Origin: Lichtheimia corymbifera B2541
Taxonomy: Eukaryota; Mucoromycota; Mucoromycetes; Mucorales; Lichtheimiaceae
Assembly: GCA_000697475.1 (NCBI GenBank)
Contig: JNEU01001166.1
Coordinates: forward strand, 62,001 to 126,000
Reading direction: 5' to 3'
Length of the DNA: 64,000 nucleotides
Below, in pieces: positions 1 through 13,012 of the stretch. The translations under genes were made by a program, and so were the position numbers. The notes beneath the pieces were generated by a model. It saw nothing but the letters and a program-made list of their open reading frames with translations, was not told the origin of the DNA and made no database searches. Positions within the stretch are counted from its first letter, which is position 1. Each line of letters starts with the position of its first letter.

Positions 1-3000
1 TGACGACAGGATATATGGTGAGCCCAACAACGATGGCAGCCAAGTGGGACACGTTCCAGAATGTCAAGATTGTTATCAACTACAATTTTCGGAAAATCAC
101 CATCTACTTTTCGACATGGATGATCCTAGATGAGTTGCATATGCTCGAGGAGCCAACAGTATACAAAGCCGAGTTTGATTTTCGCGACCTTGAAGTGCAT
201 AGTTTACACCCTGAGAAAGATGGCAAGGAAGGCTATGCTTATTTCACTTTGATTGCCAAACATCCACCTCAGTATTGGAAAGAACACCCTGCACCCTTGT
301 TTTCAAATCAACAATCAAAATGGACACGTTCAACAGAGATCCCCATGTATGATGGTACCACCACCACTTCGACACCATCTATCAGCCCATTACAACGACA
401 ACAGCAGGAAAGCGTTACACAGTACCTGCCACTCGGCGAATGGACTGCATTTAGGTTACAGGTGTCGCTTACATCCGGCAGTGGCAAGAACCGGTTTAAT
501 GAGGTGCTTGAGTTGGCAACAGCAAGCCGATTGGTTCCCCATCCCAATACACGCTATCGATGCGACAAGAAGCTCTTTGTGGTGGATGCCTACGAGTACA
601 TGATCCCTTTGCCAGGCAACACCACCATGCGTCGTCATGGATTGTTGTCGTCGGCAACGATTCCGAGCGCCATTTTCGAAAATTTTGACATGTACTACAC
701 GCTTGAGTCGTACTTTTCACACCGAATCCTCATTCCTGCTACTGTGGATGAGACGTTTTATTCATTGTATGCAGACATGACGCCTATTCAAGCCTATAGT
801 GCATTACGCTACATGATGGCCATGGTGGATACAGGGCTTGATGATGATGACGACAGCAGCAGCAGTGTTACGGGTGGTGCAACAAGCAGCATTGAATCAC
901 GACATATTTGGAACCCCACTGAAGCCTTACGTGAATTAATGCAAAAGCCGCTCTTTGCCGATATGGTAAAGGAAACCACTCCACGCAACAAACGAAAGCA
1001 CAAGGACAATGTCAAGATTCGAAAGGTGCTTGTCACACCGACCACGCTTGTTTTCGAGCTGCCACAAAGTGAACCTGCCAACCGTGTACTACGTCACTTT
1101 AAGAAGGATGCCGATCGTTTTATTCGGGTCCAGTTTATTGAAGAAGGCCAACATCGTCTTCAGACTTCATCACGTCCCCACCACAGCAGTGCTGAGGTCT
1201 ATCAACGCATTTCACACGCACTCAAATATGGAATACAGATTGGAAAGCGTCATTATGAGTTCCTTGCCTATTCAAGTTCCCAGCTACGTGAGCATGGATG
1301 TTGGTTCTTTGCATCGGATGATACCTTGAATGTTGACATGATTCGAAAGTGGATGGGTGTTTTCTCTAATGAGCATGTGGTGGCCAAGTATGCTGCTCGT
1401 ATGGGTCAGGTATGTGATTTGCATGTGGTGTGGGTGTGAGTGTGAGAAGATACGTATGTATGTATGTATGTTTATATTTGTTTATCATGATATGTAGTGC
1501 TTTTCTTCCACGTATCCCACTGTGCAGTTACAGAAGAACCAGGTGTTGGAGGAACACCTGAAGGATATCATACAAGTGGTACACTCAGAGGAAAACCCGG
1601 AAGAAAAGCCAAAGACGTATACATTTTCGGATGGCGTTGGGTGCATCTCGTCTAGCTTGGCTATGATGGTGGCGACGAAGATGCGATTATCAGGCACAGC
1701 TTATCCTAGTGCGTTTCAATTCCGCTTGGGTGGTGCCAAAGGCGTTTTATCTGTATCTCCCACGATTCCAGGTGGCAAACTTGCATTACGACCAAGTCAG
1801 AAAAAGTTTGAATCCCCTCATCGCATGCTTGAAATCAACCGTGTATCTACTCGCTCGATCGCTTTCCTCAACAGGCAGATCATTGTGATTCTTTCTACAT
1901 TGGGTGTAGCGGATGAGGCGTTTTTAGACTTGCTTCATGAAATGCTTGAGGAGCTCGATTGTATCACGTCAGATCCAGATCGCTGCATAGCCATGCTACG
2001 CGCCAATTCAGATGAAGATGGCGTATCACGCGAAATGGCGGCTTTGGTCCAGCATGGTTTTCTCGCATCGGGTGATCCTTACATTGCCCATTTACTCCAT
2101 GTGTATCGCTTATGCAAACTCAAGGAAGCTAAAAAGCGTGCCAAGATTCCAGTGGTCAAAGGAGCTCATGTACTCGGTGTCATGGATGAAACTAACACTT
2201 TGAAGGAAGACGAGGTGTTTTGCCAACTTTCTGATTCCAGCCACACTGAAGCATCACGTCATATTGTCACAGGAGAATGCCTTGTCTTTCGCTCACCTTC
2301 CTTACACCCTGGCGATGCACGTGTCCTGAAAGCTGTAGACTGCCCAGAGCTTAAGCATCTTCACAATGTCATTGTGTTCTCGTCAAAAGGTCAACGTGAC
2401 GTCCCAAGCATGTTATCAGGTGGTGATCTTGATGGCGATACGTATAGGTATGTAAGGGCATGTTAATGGGATGTATATATAATAGCTGATGACATGAAAT
2501 GTACATGTAGCATCATATGGGATGAACGACTCTATCCAAGCAAAGAGAAGCGCAATAGAGAGCCTATGGATGTGACACCACTGAAACCCAAGGAAGTGGA
2601 TAACGTGCAGATCAGCGACATTCATGACTTTTTTGTGGAGTATATTGAAAACGACAACCTGGGCCTTATTGCCAATGCACACCTTGTTCGTGCAGACCAG
2701 TCTGATGATGGTGTATCGGATCCTATGTGTATGAAGCTGGCTCAATTACATTCGCATGCCGTTGGTAAGTTTGTGAGTGGATGGGTCCATCAATATACCT
2801 GGGATACTAATATGTAAGCAATTCAAGATTTTCCAAAGACAGGCGTCATGGAAACTTTACCGGATGAAATGCGTGCTGGACGCTATCCCGATTTCATGGA
2901 GAAAAAGGACAAACCATCTTATGAGTCTCAAAAGATCCTTGGGCAGCTCTATCGCTCCATCAAATCAGGCGAGTTTCAGCATTATCGTGCCCAACTACGC

Positions 3001-3606
3001 ACAAAGAAGACCGAGTATGACAAGCGTCTTCGTTATCCTGGCATGGAAAAGTACATTGCACGAGCCCGGCGCATGAAGCGATATTACGATGAAGAATTGA
3101 CAAGTCTTATGGATCAATTTGGTATTCCCACTGAAGCCGAATTCATGACGGGATGTATTATCCGCACCTATAGGCAGGATGAGCACAAGAGCTACTATGA
3201 GCTACGAAGCATGGCACGTCGAGAAATGATGCGACTCAAGGAACATTGGCGATGTAGCGAGTTTGTCACACTGAGGAAAAGGTCGAAAAAGTCACCTACG
3301 CGTGAGGAGGTTGAGCAGGATTGTGCCAAAGCAGCAGCCTTTTATTACGTGACGTATCACTGGGATGAACAAGAAAAAGCACAGCTGTACTATGGCGCGT
3401 ACCGCAAGAATCGCAATTTGCTGCTTAGCTTTGCGTGGTTAGCACAAGATCTCCTTTTCAGGATTCTAAAGGAATATCAATTTGGCATCCTTGCACCCTG
3501 TCAAGACCCGATCGCACCTGTAGAAGAAGATTACGAGTCATTTGAAGAATACCTGGAGTCAGATTTTAGTGATGAGGAACCTGTTTCAGATGATGGTTGC
3601 TATTGA
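1..3606 (+). CDS. RNA-dependent RNA polymerase (RNAi type), copy 1, 5' end outside window
   Basis: Cellular RdRP of the QDE-1/RDR family, which copies single-stranded RNA into dsRNA for Dicer in RNA silencing. Exons: <1-1409, 1498-2447, 2511-2764, 2828-3606; phases close and give at least 1,125 residues from the ATG at 15. That ATG is probably internal: codons 3-14 still align with residues upstream of the matching Met in copy 2, so the N-terminus lies before base 1. The join 1409/1498 restores the family block ARMGQ-CFSST. The catalytic aspartate loop DLDGD is at 2425-2439, and the next join gives DGDTYSIIWDERL. Exon 4 begins HAVDFPKTG, also typical. An Asp/Ser-rich loop sits near 840-880. 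Copy 2 lies 0.55 kb downstream on the same strand with matching intron positions, so this is a tandem duplication. The sequence resembles eukaryotic RDRs, not a viral polymerase. Confidence 0.93.
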
Positions 3607-4154
3607 AGATATAAAAATATCATGTTGTTTATACTCATTGATACATGGCCTTAGTGGGAGTGATGAACATCTTACGGTAGTGTTGGAAAGGAAAGGCGAA
3701 AACAAGCGTGTATCCGCATACCTTTGATACATAACGATCGTCACTGATAGACAAGATTCAACCCTGTCATTTACTTGCATCTAAGACCGTCATATTTGCT
3801 CATCCGTTACACAGGTATAGCTTATAATCATCGATCCATAGCATATCCATGATGGACCAACATCCCAAAGCGACATAAAGGCAGGATAACCAAAGTTGGG
3901 AGAGAGGCATCAACGTGATAAAATGTGACACTTGGGGATGATGATGAAGCTGTATGAACCGCCATACGATGTGGCATCGGTTATTGTATCTACCTTCTTA
4001 ACCTGCAAGAATATTCTTAGATGTGGTGACCCCGCCTGAACCATACAAGTTTGTGCAATGGCTGGAGGGCATCATGTTTCAAATTTCATTGTCTACATAT
4101 GTAAAGCTGTCTTTTCTAGCTCCTCTCTCTCTTTCCCACAAGTTTTAAGTCTTG
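3607..4154. other. Intergenic region between the two RdRP genes
   Basis: No coding sequence is supported over about 550 bases. It should hold the 3' UTR of copy 1 and the promoter of copy 2. A pyrimidine-rich run (CTCTCTCTTTCCC) lies at about 4122-4137 just before the first usable ATG of copy 2. An additional small 5' exon of copy 2 in this stretch cannot be excluded. Confidence 0.5.
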
Positions 4155-7100
4155 ATGCTGGGTGTATCTAATAGCAACGGGCCCAACAATCAACGATTTT
4201 CAACAAGGGTGCCCTGCGAGTCCTTAACAGCGGGTATCATGGTGAACCCAACGACCATGGCAGCCAAGTGGACCACGCCTAAAGATGTCAGTTTGATTAT
4301 CCACTATAACCTTCGAAAAATCACGATTATTTTTTCAACATGGAAAGCCTACAAGGCCGAGTTTAATTATCGAGATCTTGAGGTGCATAGTCTTCATCCT
4401 GAAGAGATCAAAGAGGAGCAACGTGCTTATTTCACCTTGATTACCAAATATCCACCTCAATATTGGGAAGCACAACGTCCTTTATCCAAACGTATGCGTT
4501 ACGGCGATATGCCTTGGTTTCGTGCAACAAGAATCGCCATGGACAAACAAACGGATTATCGCATAAGAAAGGCACCACCGAGCCCGCTGCAACGACAAGA
4601 AACGGTTACACAGTGTCTGGCGCTTGGAGAATGGTTTGCGTTTCGCGTTTGCATATCACTTGAATCAAGTAACAGTCGACGAGCTTTCAAAACAGTGCTC
4701 AGGCTTGCGATTGCTGATCGATTGGTTCCACGTCCCAAGGTACGAAACCGATGCGATAAAAAGTTCACAGTGCTGAAAGCAATCGATGATGGCGACAATA
4801 ATACAACAACAACAACGGTGGCTTCTGCTCGTGGTAGTAGAATAACAACGCTATCATCGGCGACGATTCCGAGCAACATTCTAGAAAATTTTGACATGTA
4901 CTACATGCTTGAGTCATACTTTTCACACCGGATCCTCATTCCTGCTACTGTGGATGAAACGTTTTATGCATTGTATGCAAAAATGACACCTATTGAAGCT
5001 TCCCGTGCTCTGCAATACATGATGGCTCTAGTGGATACCGGTCTTGATGATGACGATGATGACGATGGTGATGATGATGAAGGCAGCCCCGGCGGTGGTG
5101 GTAGTGTAAAAAGTGGCATTGAAGCACGACATATTTGGAATCCCACGGAGGCGTTACGCGATGTCATGAAAAATGGGAACTTTGCACAAAGTTCCATTTC
5201 TCGTAAAAAGAGCAAAAACAAGGACCAGGTCATGATTCGCAAAGTGCTGGTCACTCCCACCACTTTCATTTTCGGATTGCCTCAAAATGAAACTGACAAC
5301 CGTGTGCTACGTCATTACAAGGAGCATGTTGATCGTTTTATTCGTGTACAGTTTATTGAAGAAGATCAGCATCGCCTTCAGACTTCTTTACATTGCAACC
5401 ACTACAGTCCCACGGTTTATGATCGTATTTCACACTCGCTCAAACACGGTATCCAGATTGGAGAGCGTCATTATGAGTTCCTTGCTTATTCAAACTCGCA
5501 GATACGTGAACATGGATGTTGGTTCTTTGCCTCTACGGATGACCTAAATGCTGGCATGATTCGAAGGTGGATGGGTTATTTCTCTCGTGAGCGAATTGTG
5601 GCCAAGTATGCTGCTCGTATGGGCCAGGTATGTTGACCCTAGTGTGTGTGTACGAGCGTATGTGAAAGTATGAATGCTTATGCGTGTTTGCTACATATAG
5701 TGCTTTTCTTCCACTCATCCCACGGTTGAATTAAGGAAGCGTCAAATACGAACGATAAAAGATATCAAGCGGAATGGATATACATTTTCGGATGGTACAG
5801 GACGCATCTCCACCAGTTTGGCAAAAGCGATTGCTACCAAGATGGGAAAACCAAAAAGTGCTGCTTACACCAGCGCATTTCAATTTCGTATGGGTGGCGC
5901 AAAGGGCACATTAACTACATGTCCAGAGATGAAAGATGGCACACTTGCGTTACGACGAAGCCAAAAAAAATTCAATTCTCCTCATCGCATGCTTGAAATC
6001 AATCGCGTATCCACTCGTTCTATCGCTTCGCTCAACAGGCAAATCATTGTGATTCTTTCTACATTGGGTGTAGCGGACCAGGTTTTTCTTGACATGTTGC
6101 GTGAACTGCTACGAGAACTCGATTATCTCAAATCGGATCCAGAGCGTTGCACAGCAACGTTGCGAGCAAATTCAGATGATGATGGTGTTTCACGCGACTT
6201 GATTGCCCTGGTGCAACGTGGCTTTCTTGCTTCCGGTGATCCTTACGTTGCGAAGCTACTGCATGCGTATCGCTTATATAAGCTCAAGGAGGTCAAGAAA
6301 CGAGCAAAAATTCCAATCGTCAAGGGGGCTCACTTACTTGGTGTGATGGATGAGACTAGCAAGTTGAAGGAAAACGAGGTCTTTTGTCATCTCTCTGGCT
6401 CTTCTGAACCTATCACCGGGGAGTGCCTTGTTTTCCGTTTACCTGCCTTACACTCAGGCGATGCACGTGTGTTGAAAGCAGTAAAATGCTCAAACCTCAA
6501 ACATCTACGCAATGTGATTGTGTTCTCATCAAGAGGCCAACGTGATGTCCCAAGCATGTTAGCAGGTGGTGATCTCGATGGCGATACCTACAGGTACACA
6601 AATCAGTGGGCAGTCTAAATAGGATAGCTAACATGATATGACACAGCATTGTATGGGATGAGCGGTTGTATCCAAGCAACGAGATGCGCAATAGAGAGCC
6701 TATGGATGCTACACCACTGGAGCCCATGGAAGTGGATGAAGTGAAGATCAGCCATATCCGAAGGTTTTTTGTTGAATACATTGAAAACGACAACTTGGGT
6801 CTTATCGCCAATGCTCATCTTGCTCGTGCTGATGCATCCAGTCTTGGTGTCCGGGATCCCGTATGTGAGAAGCTGGCCGTATTACATTCACATGCTGTTG
6901 GTAAGTACGCATGGATATACTAATAACAACCTCCTTCTATGTACCTGGTATTGACACGAACAATCCAAGATTACCCAAAGACAGGTCGCAAGGCGACTTT
7001 GCACCAGTCATTACGTCCTCAAGCGTATCCAGATTTTATGGAAAAAAGAGACAAACCATCTTATAAATCGAGCAAGATCCTTGGACAACTCTATCGGTAC

Positions 7101-7649
7101 ATCGACTCGGGAGAGTTTCATCATTATCGTGACCAGCTACGCATTCAAGACACTGAGTATGATACACGTTTACGTTATCCTGGGATGGAGAAATACTATG
7201 ATTTTGCTCGCCAAATGAAATGGAAGTACGACAGAGAATTGAAGAGTCTCATGAATCAATATGGTGTTCCTACAGAAGCCGAATTTATGACGGGATGTAT
7301 CATTCGGTACAATCATCACGAGCACAAGGAGTATGAGTTACGAAGCATGGTTCGTCGAGAAATGATGCAATTAAAGGAACGTTGGCGACGTGATGCATTC
7401 ACCACCTTGAAAAAGAAGACGCGTAAATATACGACTAAAGATATCGAAAAGGATTATGCCAGAGCTGCAGCATTTTATTACGTGACGTATCATAAGGATG
7501 AGCAAGAAAGGGCAGCATCGCGGCATGGTGGGCACCGAAAAAACCACACCTTATTGCTTAGCTTTGCATGGTTGGCACAAGATCTCCTTTGCGACATTAT
7601 TAAAAAGTACCCTCATGGACCACAGGAACAGGAAGAACCGATAAGATGA
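4155..7649 (+). CDS. RNA-dependent RNA polymerase (RNAi type), copy 2
   Basis: Second complete-looking QDE-1/RDR-type RdRP. Exons: 4155-5627, 5701-6593, 6647-6900, 6970-7649; phases close and give 1,099 residues. Joins restore ARMGQ-CFSSTHPTV, DLDGDTY-SIVWDERL and HAV-DYPKTG. The catalytic DLDGD is at 6571-6585 (residues about 781-785). Intron positions are the same as in copy 1, and long blocks such as the LESYFSHRILIPATVDETFY segment are identical, while the N-terminal third, the Asp-rich loop (about 5045-5080) and the C-terminus diverge. Copy 2 lacks the acidic C-terminal tail of copy 1. I chose the first in-frame ATG; ATG 4239 is an alternative, and the true N-terminus could lie further upstream through another intron. 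With both catalytic loops intact, both copies are probably functional and may be specialised, as known for paired RdRPs in Mucorales. Confidence 0.92.
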
Positions 7650-7985
7650 GCTGAAGTCGGATTTTGGTAGTAATCAGGAGAGCCCTGTTTCAGCATATGA
7701 ATATATAAAATAGCATGTTGTTGATGTTGTATGGATGATTATGCATATTGATATTGAAGGGGAAAGGGGGTGAAGGAATAAAAAATCCTATTGTATGCAA
7801 TGCTGCAATCAAAAAGTGTATGCGTCCGCCTTTTTTTTCTTTCTCACTCATTCTCTCTCTCTCTTGTGTTTGTGCATATACCCTTTTTTCCTGTTTAACT
7901 GCCATACCCCGCCGAAACAACATTCCCCTTTATCTTTTACGTTTCTTTTCTATCCGCCAGTCGCATTCCCAGGCTTCGATTTATT
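7650..7985. other. Intergenic region with pyrimidine-rich leader
   Basis: No gene seen. It holds the 3' end of RdRP copy 2 and the presumed promoter/leader of the next gene. T/C-rich tracts (about 7831-7865 and 7925-7960) precede the ATG at 7986, a common fungal promoter feature. Short open frames here are low-complexity and unsupported. Confidence 0.5.
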
Positions 7986-9575
7986 ATGAATGACGACGAC
8001 GGCCCTTCCTTGACAATGCATCTCGATCATGTCGCTACTGCTGTTGCTCCGCACCAACACCATGCTACTACTGATGAAGGCCCTTCTTTTCATGGTCGAT
8101 TCCAAGAAACATATACCCGCCATACATATCGAACTGACGATACAACAACTACTGGTCCTTATACGCGTGCTGCTCGATATCAAGACGTTGCTACTTCACC
8201 ACCATTCATGTTACCAGAAGCTTCTGCGTTACTTCCAACACATCACGAAGAAGAAGAAGAGGAGGAGGAGGAGGAAGACGAAGGACAAGAAGACGAAGAA
8301 GACGAAGAAGAAGAATTGGATGACGAAGAAGAGGATGATATTATGGAAGATGACGAAGAAGAGGATGATGATCTTGTGGATCTTGCCAATCGAGCGTTTA
8401 TTGCCACCTGCCAAAAGTTTGCGAGACAAAACTATCCCGAGTTTCGTCGACGAGCACCTTATTCATTTCTAGAGAGTTGGCATTTACACAGCATGTACAG
8501 CAAATCACAGCAGATTCTACTCGGTATTCCACACGCACAGCCTGTTGTCTTGTTGTCGGGTGACGATTTCATGTTTACACCTCAGCTTGTTCAACAACAA
8601 CATTTTGATCGCATGGAACAGCAGATGCAGTTTGATTGGAACGATGATGATTACGATACGAATCCACCGATGGATGATGACGATGATGTATTACTTGTCA
8701 CTGCCAGATCACCTTTACCTGATGAGTTTATGGATGAGAATACCTGGATGAGCAGTCGTCATAGTCACCATTTACAACAATCGCTTGTCGAAGATCAACT
8801 CCAGGATTTATCGGTTCAACCACTCTTAGGAAACGGATATCATATCACGAACCCTGATATTGTGGATGATGACGACGATGATGATGAAGATGAGGAGGAA
8901 AATGAGGAAGAACGACATGAGAATGACCAACAAGAAGGAGGAGGAGGAGAACGATTTACAATGTCACCCGAGATTGTACACTGGTACAGATCAGCACAAT
9001 ATCATCGACCGCCTTCGACTATCTTTACTCCCGATGCGGACAATGAAGAGCAACAACACGATGAGGAAGCACAAGTCGATTCATATCAGTCACTTGCAGA
9101 TATGATGCCTGCCCCATCAGCTCCCCCAGCCGAAGAAGTGGTTATCCCCATTCCCCCAGCTGCTGCTGCTATGGTAACGCATGATGATGGTTATGGGTCT
9201 GTGCGATCCATCGATACCAAGAATGATCATGGCAACAACACCAACAACACTGACTATCGCATCTTTTATTATTTCGACTTGTATCATGTATCAACGCGAC
9301 TATCAGAAGCAATGAATATGGCCATCGATCGAATTGAGACCGACAATGGGAAACAAGGCGTGGGTCAATTCTTTTTATTGCTCTCAAGTGTATGGCGAAT
9401 ACTCTTTGTTTGTGTGGAGATGATTCTAGCCGACATTTTACTTGGAAGTTCCAATAACAACAACTCATCCTTGCGTCAACATCATCGTCAACAGCAACAA
9501 CAGGATAGTAATCAGGAGCCACTATTGCCACAACATGAGCTGACTTTACAACAAAAGGCATCTGCATCCCATTAA
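7986..9575 (+). CDS. Acidic low-complexity protein, function unknown
   Basis: Single-exon open frame of 529 residues from an ATG after a pyrimidine-rich leader. I do not recognise the family. Visible features are a long Glu/Asp-rich block at residues about 82-137, more Asp-rich stretches near residues 215-235 and 295-320, Gln/Asn-rich patches, a His/Gln-rich C-terminus, and one hydrophobic helix-like segment (about 456-484, FFLLLSSVWRILFVCVEMILADILL) that could be a membrane anchor or a buried helix. A short non-acidic part (about 138-185) with RRRAPYSFLESWHLHSMY looks folded and is the best part to search with. The open frame is too long to be chance, but the acidic repeats inflate frame length. 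Neighbours (RdRP, monooxygenase) give no functional hint. Confidence 0.7.
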   Translation: MNDDDGPSLTMHLDHVATAVAPHQHHATTDEGPSFHGRFQETYTRHTYRTDDTTTTGPYTRAARYQDVATSPPFMLPEASALLPTHHEEEEEEEEEEDEGQEDEEDEEEELDDEEEDDIMEDDEEEDDDLVDLANRAFIATCQKFARQNYPEFRRRAPYSFLESWHLHSMYSKSQQILLGIPHAQPVVLLSGDDFMFTPQLVQQQHFDRMEQQMQFDWNDDDYDTNPPMDDDDDVLLVTARSPLPDEFMDENTWMSSRHSHHLQQSLVEDQLQDLSVQPLLGNGYHITNPDIVDDDDDDDEDEEENEEERHENDQQEGGGGERFTMSPEIVHWYRSAQYHRPPSTIFTPDADNEEQQHDEEAQVDSYQSLADMMPAPSAPPAEEVVIPIPPAAAAMVTHDDGYGSVRSIDTKNDHGNNTNNTDYRIFYYFDLYHVSTRLSEAMNMAIDRIETDNGKQGVGQFFLLLSSVWRILFVCVEMILADILLGSSNNNNSSLRQHHRQQQQQDSNQEPLLPQHELTLQQKASASH

Positions 9576-10807
9576 GCGGGCCGGAAACCTAACCTTAACA
9601 CACGCACACACACGCACACACACACACAACAATCATATATTCAACACCGCGATATCACAACAACAACTATACATAGCGTACTTGACTCTTCTTACCCATG
9701 CACAATCTATTATTCCTTTTTCCTTGTTCGATATCTTTATCTCTTCAACCTCTTTCTTTCTTGTTGTTTTCTCTTTTTTGCAATACTTTATACATTTCCT
9801 TACCCAACTAACCCCCCCTTCCCAGTTCAATGAAGATATACCGTGTCCTGTATACTATCACCCGTATAATTTACTTTTATACTTTTATAACACGTCCTCT
9901 TGTGTGACATTCAATCCGAAAAGACTGTGTGTGCATATGTAATAAGGAATAATATGAGTCAAGCGAGTTGGCTTATTCAGTGGAGGAGTGAGGCGGGTGA
10001 TACATAACGAGCATTCGCCAGCTTCCATATTTTACTCCCCGAAACGAGATTGTTGGGATTGATGCAGGGCCCATACTTCCGGGGATCAGGAACATCACTT
10101 GTCTCTTGGTGCCATGTGTCAGTTACGCACATGAGATGTTGGGCACATACTACAACTACTACTACTATTACCACTACCCATGCATTTAGTGCTGCAGCAT
10201 GCATTAAAAGATAGAGAGTCGAGACCTTGGTACAGACATACATGCTTTGCATATAACATTACTGCAACTACCATTTTTCTTTCGCACACACGATGATCAC
10301 ACTCACAAAGACCCATACGTGCACGCATTTGAATGACACGCTTGCATAATGTCACACGTGTATATAGAACATCTATCTTTTTTTATCGGAATGCCCATAT
10401 GCTGCAGTGCAAAAGAAAATAAAGACGGTCCCGACTCCACTTTTGTTTGTTGTTTATACGTATGGGTATGCAGATGTGTTGTTTCTTTTAAACAAACTAC
10501 AGAATACCCCTCTTTTTTCATCCTCCTTGATAGAAGAGCAGTGTCTTTGAAAGAAGCAAAAGGTGGAAGGTGGGGGAAAAGAATAGATGACATGTTCCTG
10601 AAAGGAATGACGCATAGGTTGCACACGCATTATAAAAAAATCGAGAAAAGATCACCTCATTTTTTCGTCTTCCGAGGGCGGCGGACCAAGTAACCATACT
10701 CCAATGCATGAAAATAAAGACATTGCCCAAACAAATAAAAACAAGCTCTTGCAATCCTTCTCTCTTCTTCTTTTCTTCTTCTTTTCAATACCATCTTATC
10801 CCTTCGA
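9576..10807. other. 1.2-kb intergenic region
   Basis: No gene is supported. It contains a (CA)n run at about 9600-9628, several C/T-rich stretches, and scattered short open frames without family resemblance. The last 60 bases before 10808 are strongly pyrimidine-rich (CTTCTCTCTTCTTC), as expected for the promoter/leader of the monooxygenase gene. Confidence 0.5.
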
Positions 10808-12713
10808 ATGAGTCAACAAGTGGATTTTTTAATTGTGGGCGCTGGCCCTGTTGGTTTATTGGCTGCCAATTTGATCTCTCAGGCAGGATTCTCAGTAAGA
10901 ATTCTAGGTAAGTGTAAGGGATGTTGGTGTAAAAGGAACGCGTATCAATACATCGACTACGTAGATATCGAATATGAGCCTAATCATTGGGGACGTGGTG
11001 ATTGGATCCATGGCCGTACTCTCGAGTTACTTGAAAGAGCAGGCCTTGCCGACGAGTTGCTTAAAACAGGCGTCAAGGTCGATCAGATCTCCTCGTATGC
11101 CAATGGCGAGTTGCAATCAAGTATACCCTTTGTGCCTGAAAACGTAGAGTCCAAGCATCAATACCTCTTGTGTGTGGGGCAACACATTACCGAGTCAAGC
11201 CTGGAAACTGCATTAACCAACCGTGATATTGCTGTGGAGCGGCCCGCCACTGTGATCAATATGGCTGAACAACCTGAAAACAAGACCCACCCCATTAGGG
11301 CCACCGTGATGCATTTACGCGATGAAGCACGTACCGAGCAACTCGATTGCAAGTACATCCTGGCGTGTGACGGGGCCCATTCTGACTGCAGATCGCAGCT
11401 TGGTATTCAAACGGAAGGAGAAACGACTGAAACACATGCTGGTGTCATTGATGCCTTGGTACGGACCAACTTTAACACTGGTAGAAAGGATGTTTGGTAA
11501 GATTTCACTAGGAGAGAGAGAGAGAGAGAGAAAGGAAGCAGACGACTCATGTTACTACATAGCATGCTTCAAAATGACGTTGCCAAGACCATCAGCTTGT
11601 TTCCTCGTGAGAATGGGCTTACCCGCATCTTTGTTCACTTTGATGAAAATGAGATTGAGCTACGCAAGGAGCAGTACAACCGTAACAAGATCCAACTTGA
11701 GGATATCCAACGTGAAGCCAAACGTGGTTTATTACCCCATCGACTTGAATTCCTGGGTATCTTGTATTGGTCTGTGTATGTGGTGGGTCAACGTTTGGCC
11801 ACTGCCATGGATGCTATGCAACATCGAGTATTCTTGTGTGGCGATGCAGCCCATTGTCAGAGCCCGACCTTGGGCCAGGGTGTCAACACGGGATTTGGTG
11901 ACATCTTCAATTTGGTATGTATATGCGTGAGATCACATGGCTATGTGTATGTGTAACCCTTTTGATTGACCTTTGAGAAATACATAGGTTTGGAAATTAT
12001 GTATGGTGGAACGTGGCCACATGGATCGTCATGTATTGTCAACGTATGCATCTGAACGACGACCTGTAGCACAACAAGTGCTTGCCATTGACAAGGTAGC
12101 GGCCAAAGCAGCAGCAGGGCATCAATCCTCCAAGGAGTATCGGAACATTGTTCAAGAACACCGGTCCTTTACAAGCGGCTTTGGTATCCATTACAATGAA
12201 GAGAATGCATTCATTACACAACAAAGACCACAAGGCTTGCTACAACCTGGTATGCGTGCACCCAATTACAAGGTCTTTCAATTCTCCTCAGGCCGTAAAA
12301 CTCGGTTGATGGACCAATTCGAATCCAAGGATTGGCTCTCTTTTTCATTACTGCTTTTGGCTGATGACTTGACACGATCACTGGACATGGCTCAAGCATT
12401 ATGGCAGTTCAAGTCGCCCATGGTTACGGATCCATGCCTTGTCATCACTACCAGCCCCGCTGACCGTATTGAATCAGAGTGTGCATCACAATTGGATGAG
12501 GAAAAGAAAAAACTGATCATGCTTGATAAGCTGAATCGAGCACAATGCCATGCTGCCTATCGAGGTGAGCAACAACAACAGGATGGTGCAGCAACTGTGG
12601 TGGTGGTGAGACCTGATGGATACATTGGTACCATTATTCAAGGCTCAGCGGCCGATCAGCTCACTTCTGGCGTTCACCAATACTTTGATAGATTCATCAA
12701 CAAGTCCACATAG
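10808..12713 (+). CDS. FAD-dependent aromatic-ring monooxygenase (phenol 2-monooxygenase-like)
   Basis: Flavoprotein hydroxylase of the PHBH/phenol-hydroxylase superfamily, which hydroxylates aromatic rings using NAD(P)H and O2. Exons: 10808-10907, 10965-11496, 11563-11914, 11988-12713; phases close and give 569 residues. The N-terminus has the dinucleotide-binding GAGPVGL. Exon 2 starts after ...VRIL and runs through GRGDWIHGRTLELLERAGL, the ring-hydroxylase signature region. The second FAD motif is GDAAHCQSPTLGQGVNTGFGD in exon 3, and the exon 3/4 join gives DIFNL-VWKL. The C-terminal domain (about residues 400-569) is thioredoxin-like as in phenol hydroxylases and ends with DGYIGTII. Intron 2 carries a (GA)n run. 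The substrate cannot be read from sequence. There is no catabolic cluster around it, so a stand-alone detoxifying or secondary role is likely. Confidence 0.9.
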
Positions 12714-13012
12714 ATTTATACATGCAACCCTCCCTCTTTTCTGTTATATCATTCTCTCTGCAATATCCATATTCACACTCATAACATCCATACACACAAT
12801 TGCACATATATAAACCCTGCCTTGTATATCCATGAATGTTACACACAGGTCATTGTTGTAAAAGCATTGGATTTATTTTGATGACATGGAAATGGTTGGC
12901 AATGAATTGATCTCATGCGAGCTATGGAAACAACCCCCGCCCCGTCCACCACCTCCTCAGCCAAATTGAATTTCTTTTTCCGTCGACTTGTCCATATCAC
13001 ACACCCTTTGAC

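Noticed and set aside
1..7649. Integrated RNA-virus polymerase as explanation of the RdRP genes
   Set aside because: Introns, the DLDGD loop and CFSST/AVDFPKTG blocks identify the cellular RDR/QDE-1 family.
8229..8429. Antisense Phe/Val-rich and shifted Lys/Thr-rich frames opposite the acidic protein
   Set aside because: Products of GAA/GAT repeats read in other frames.
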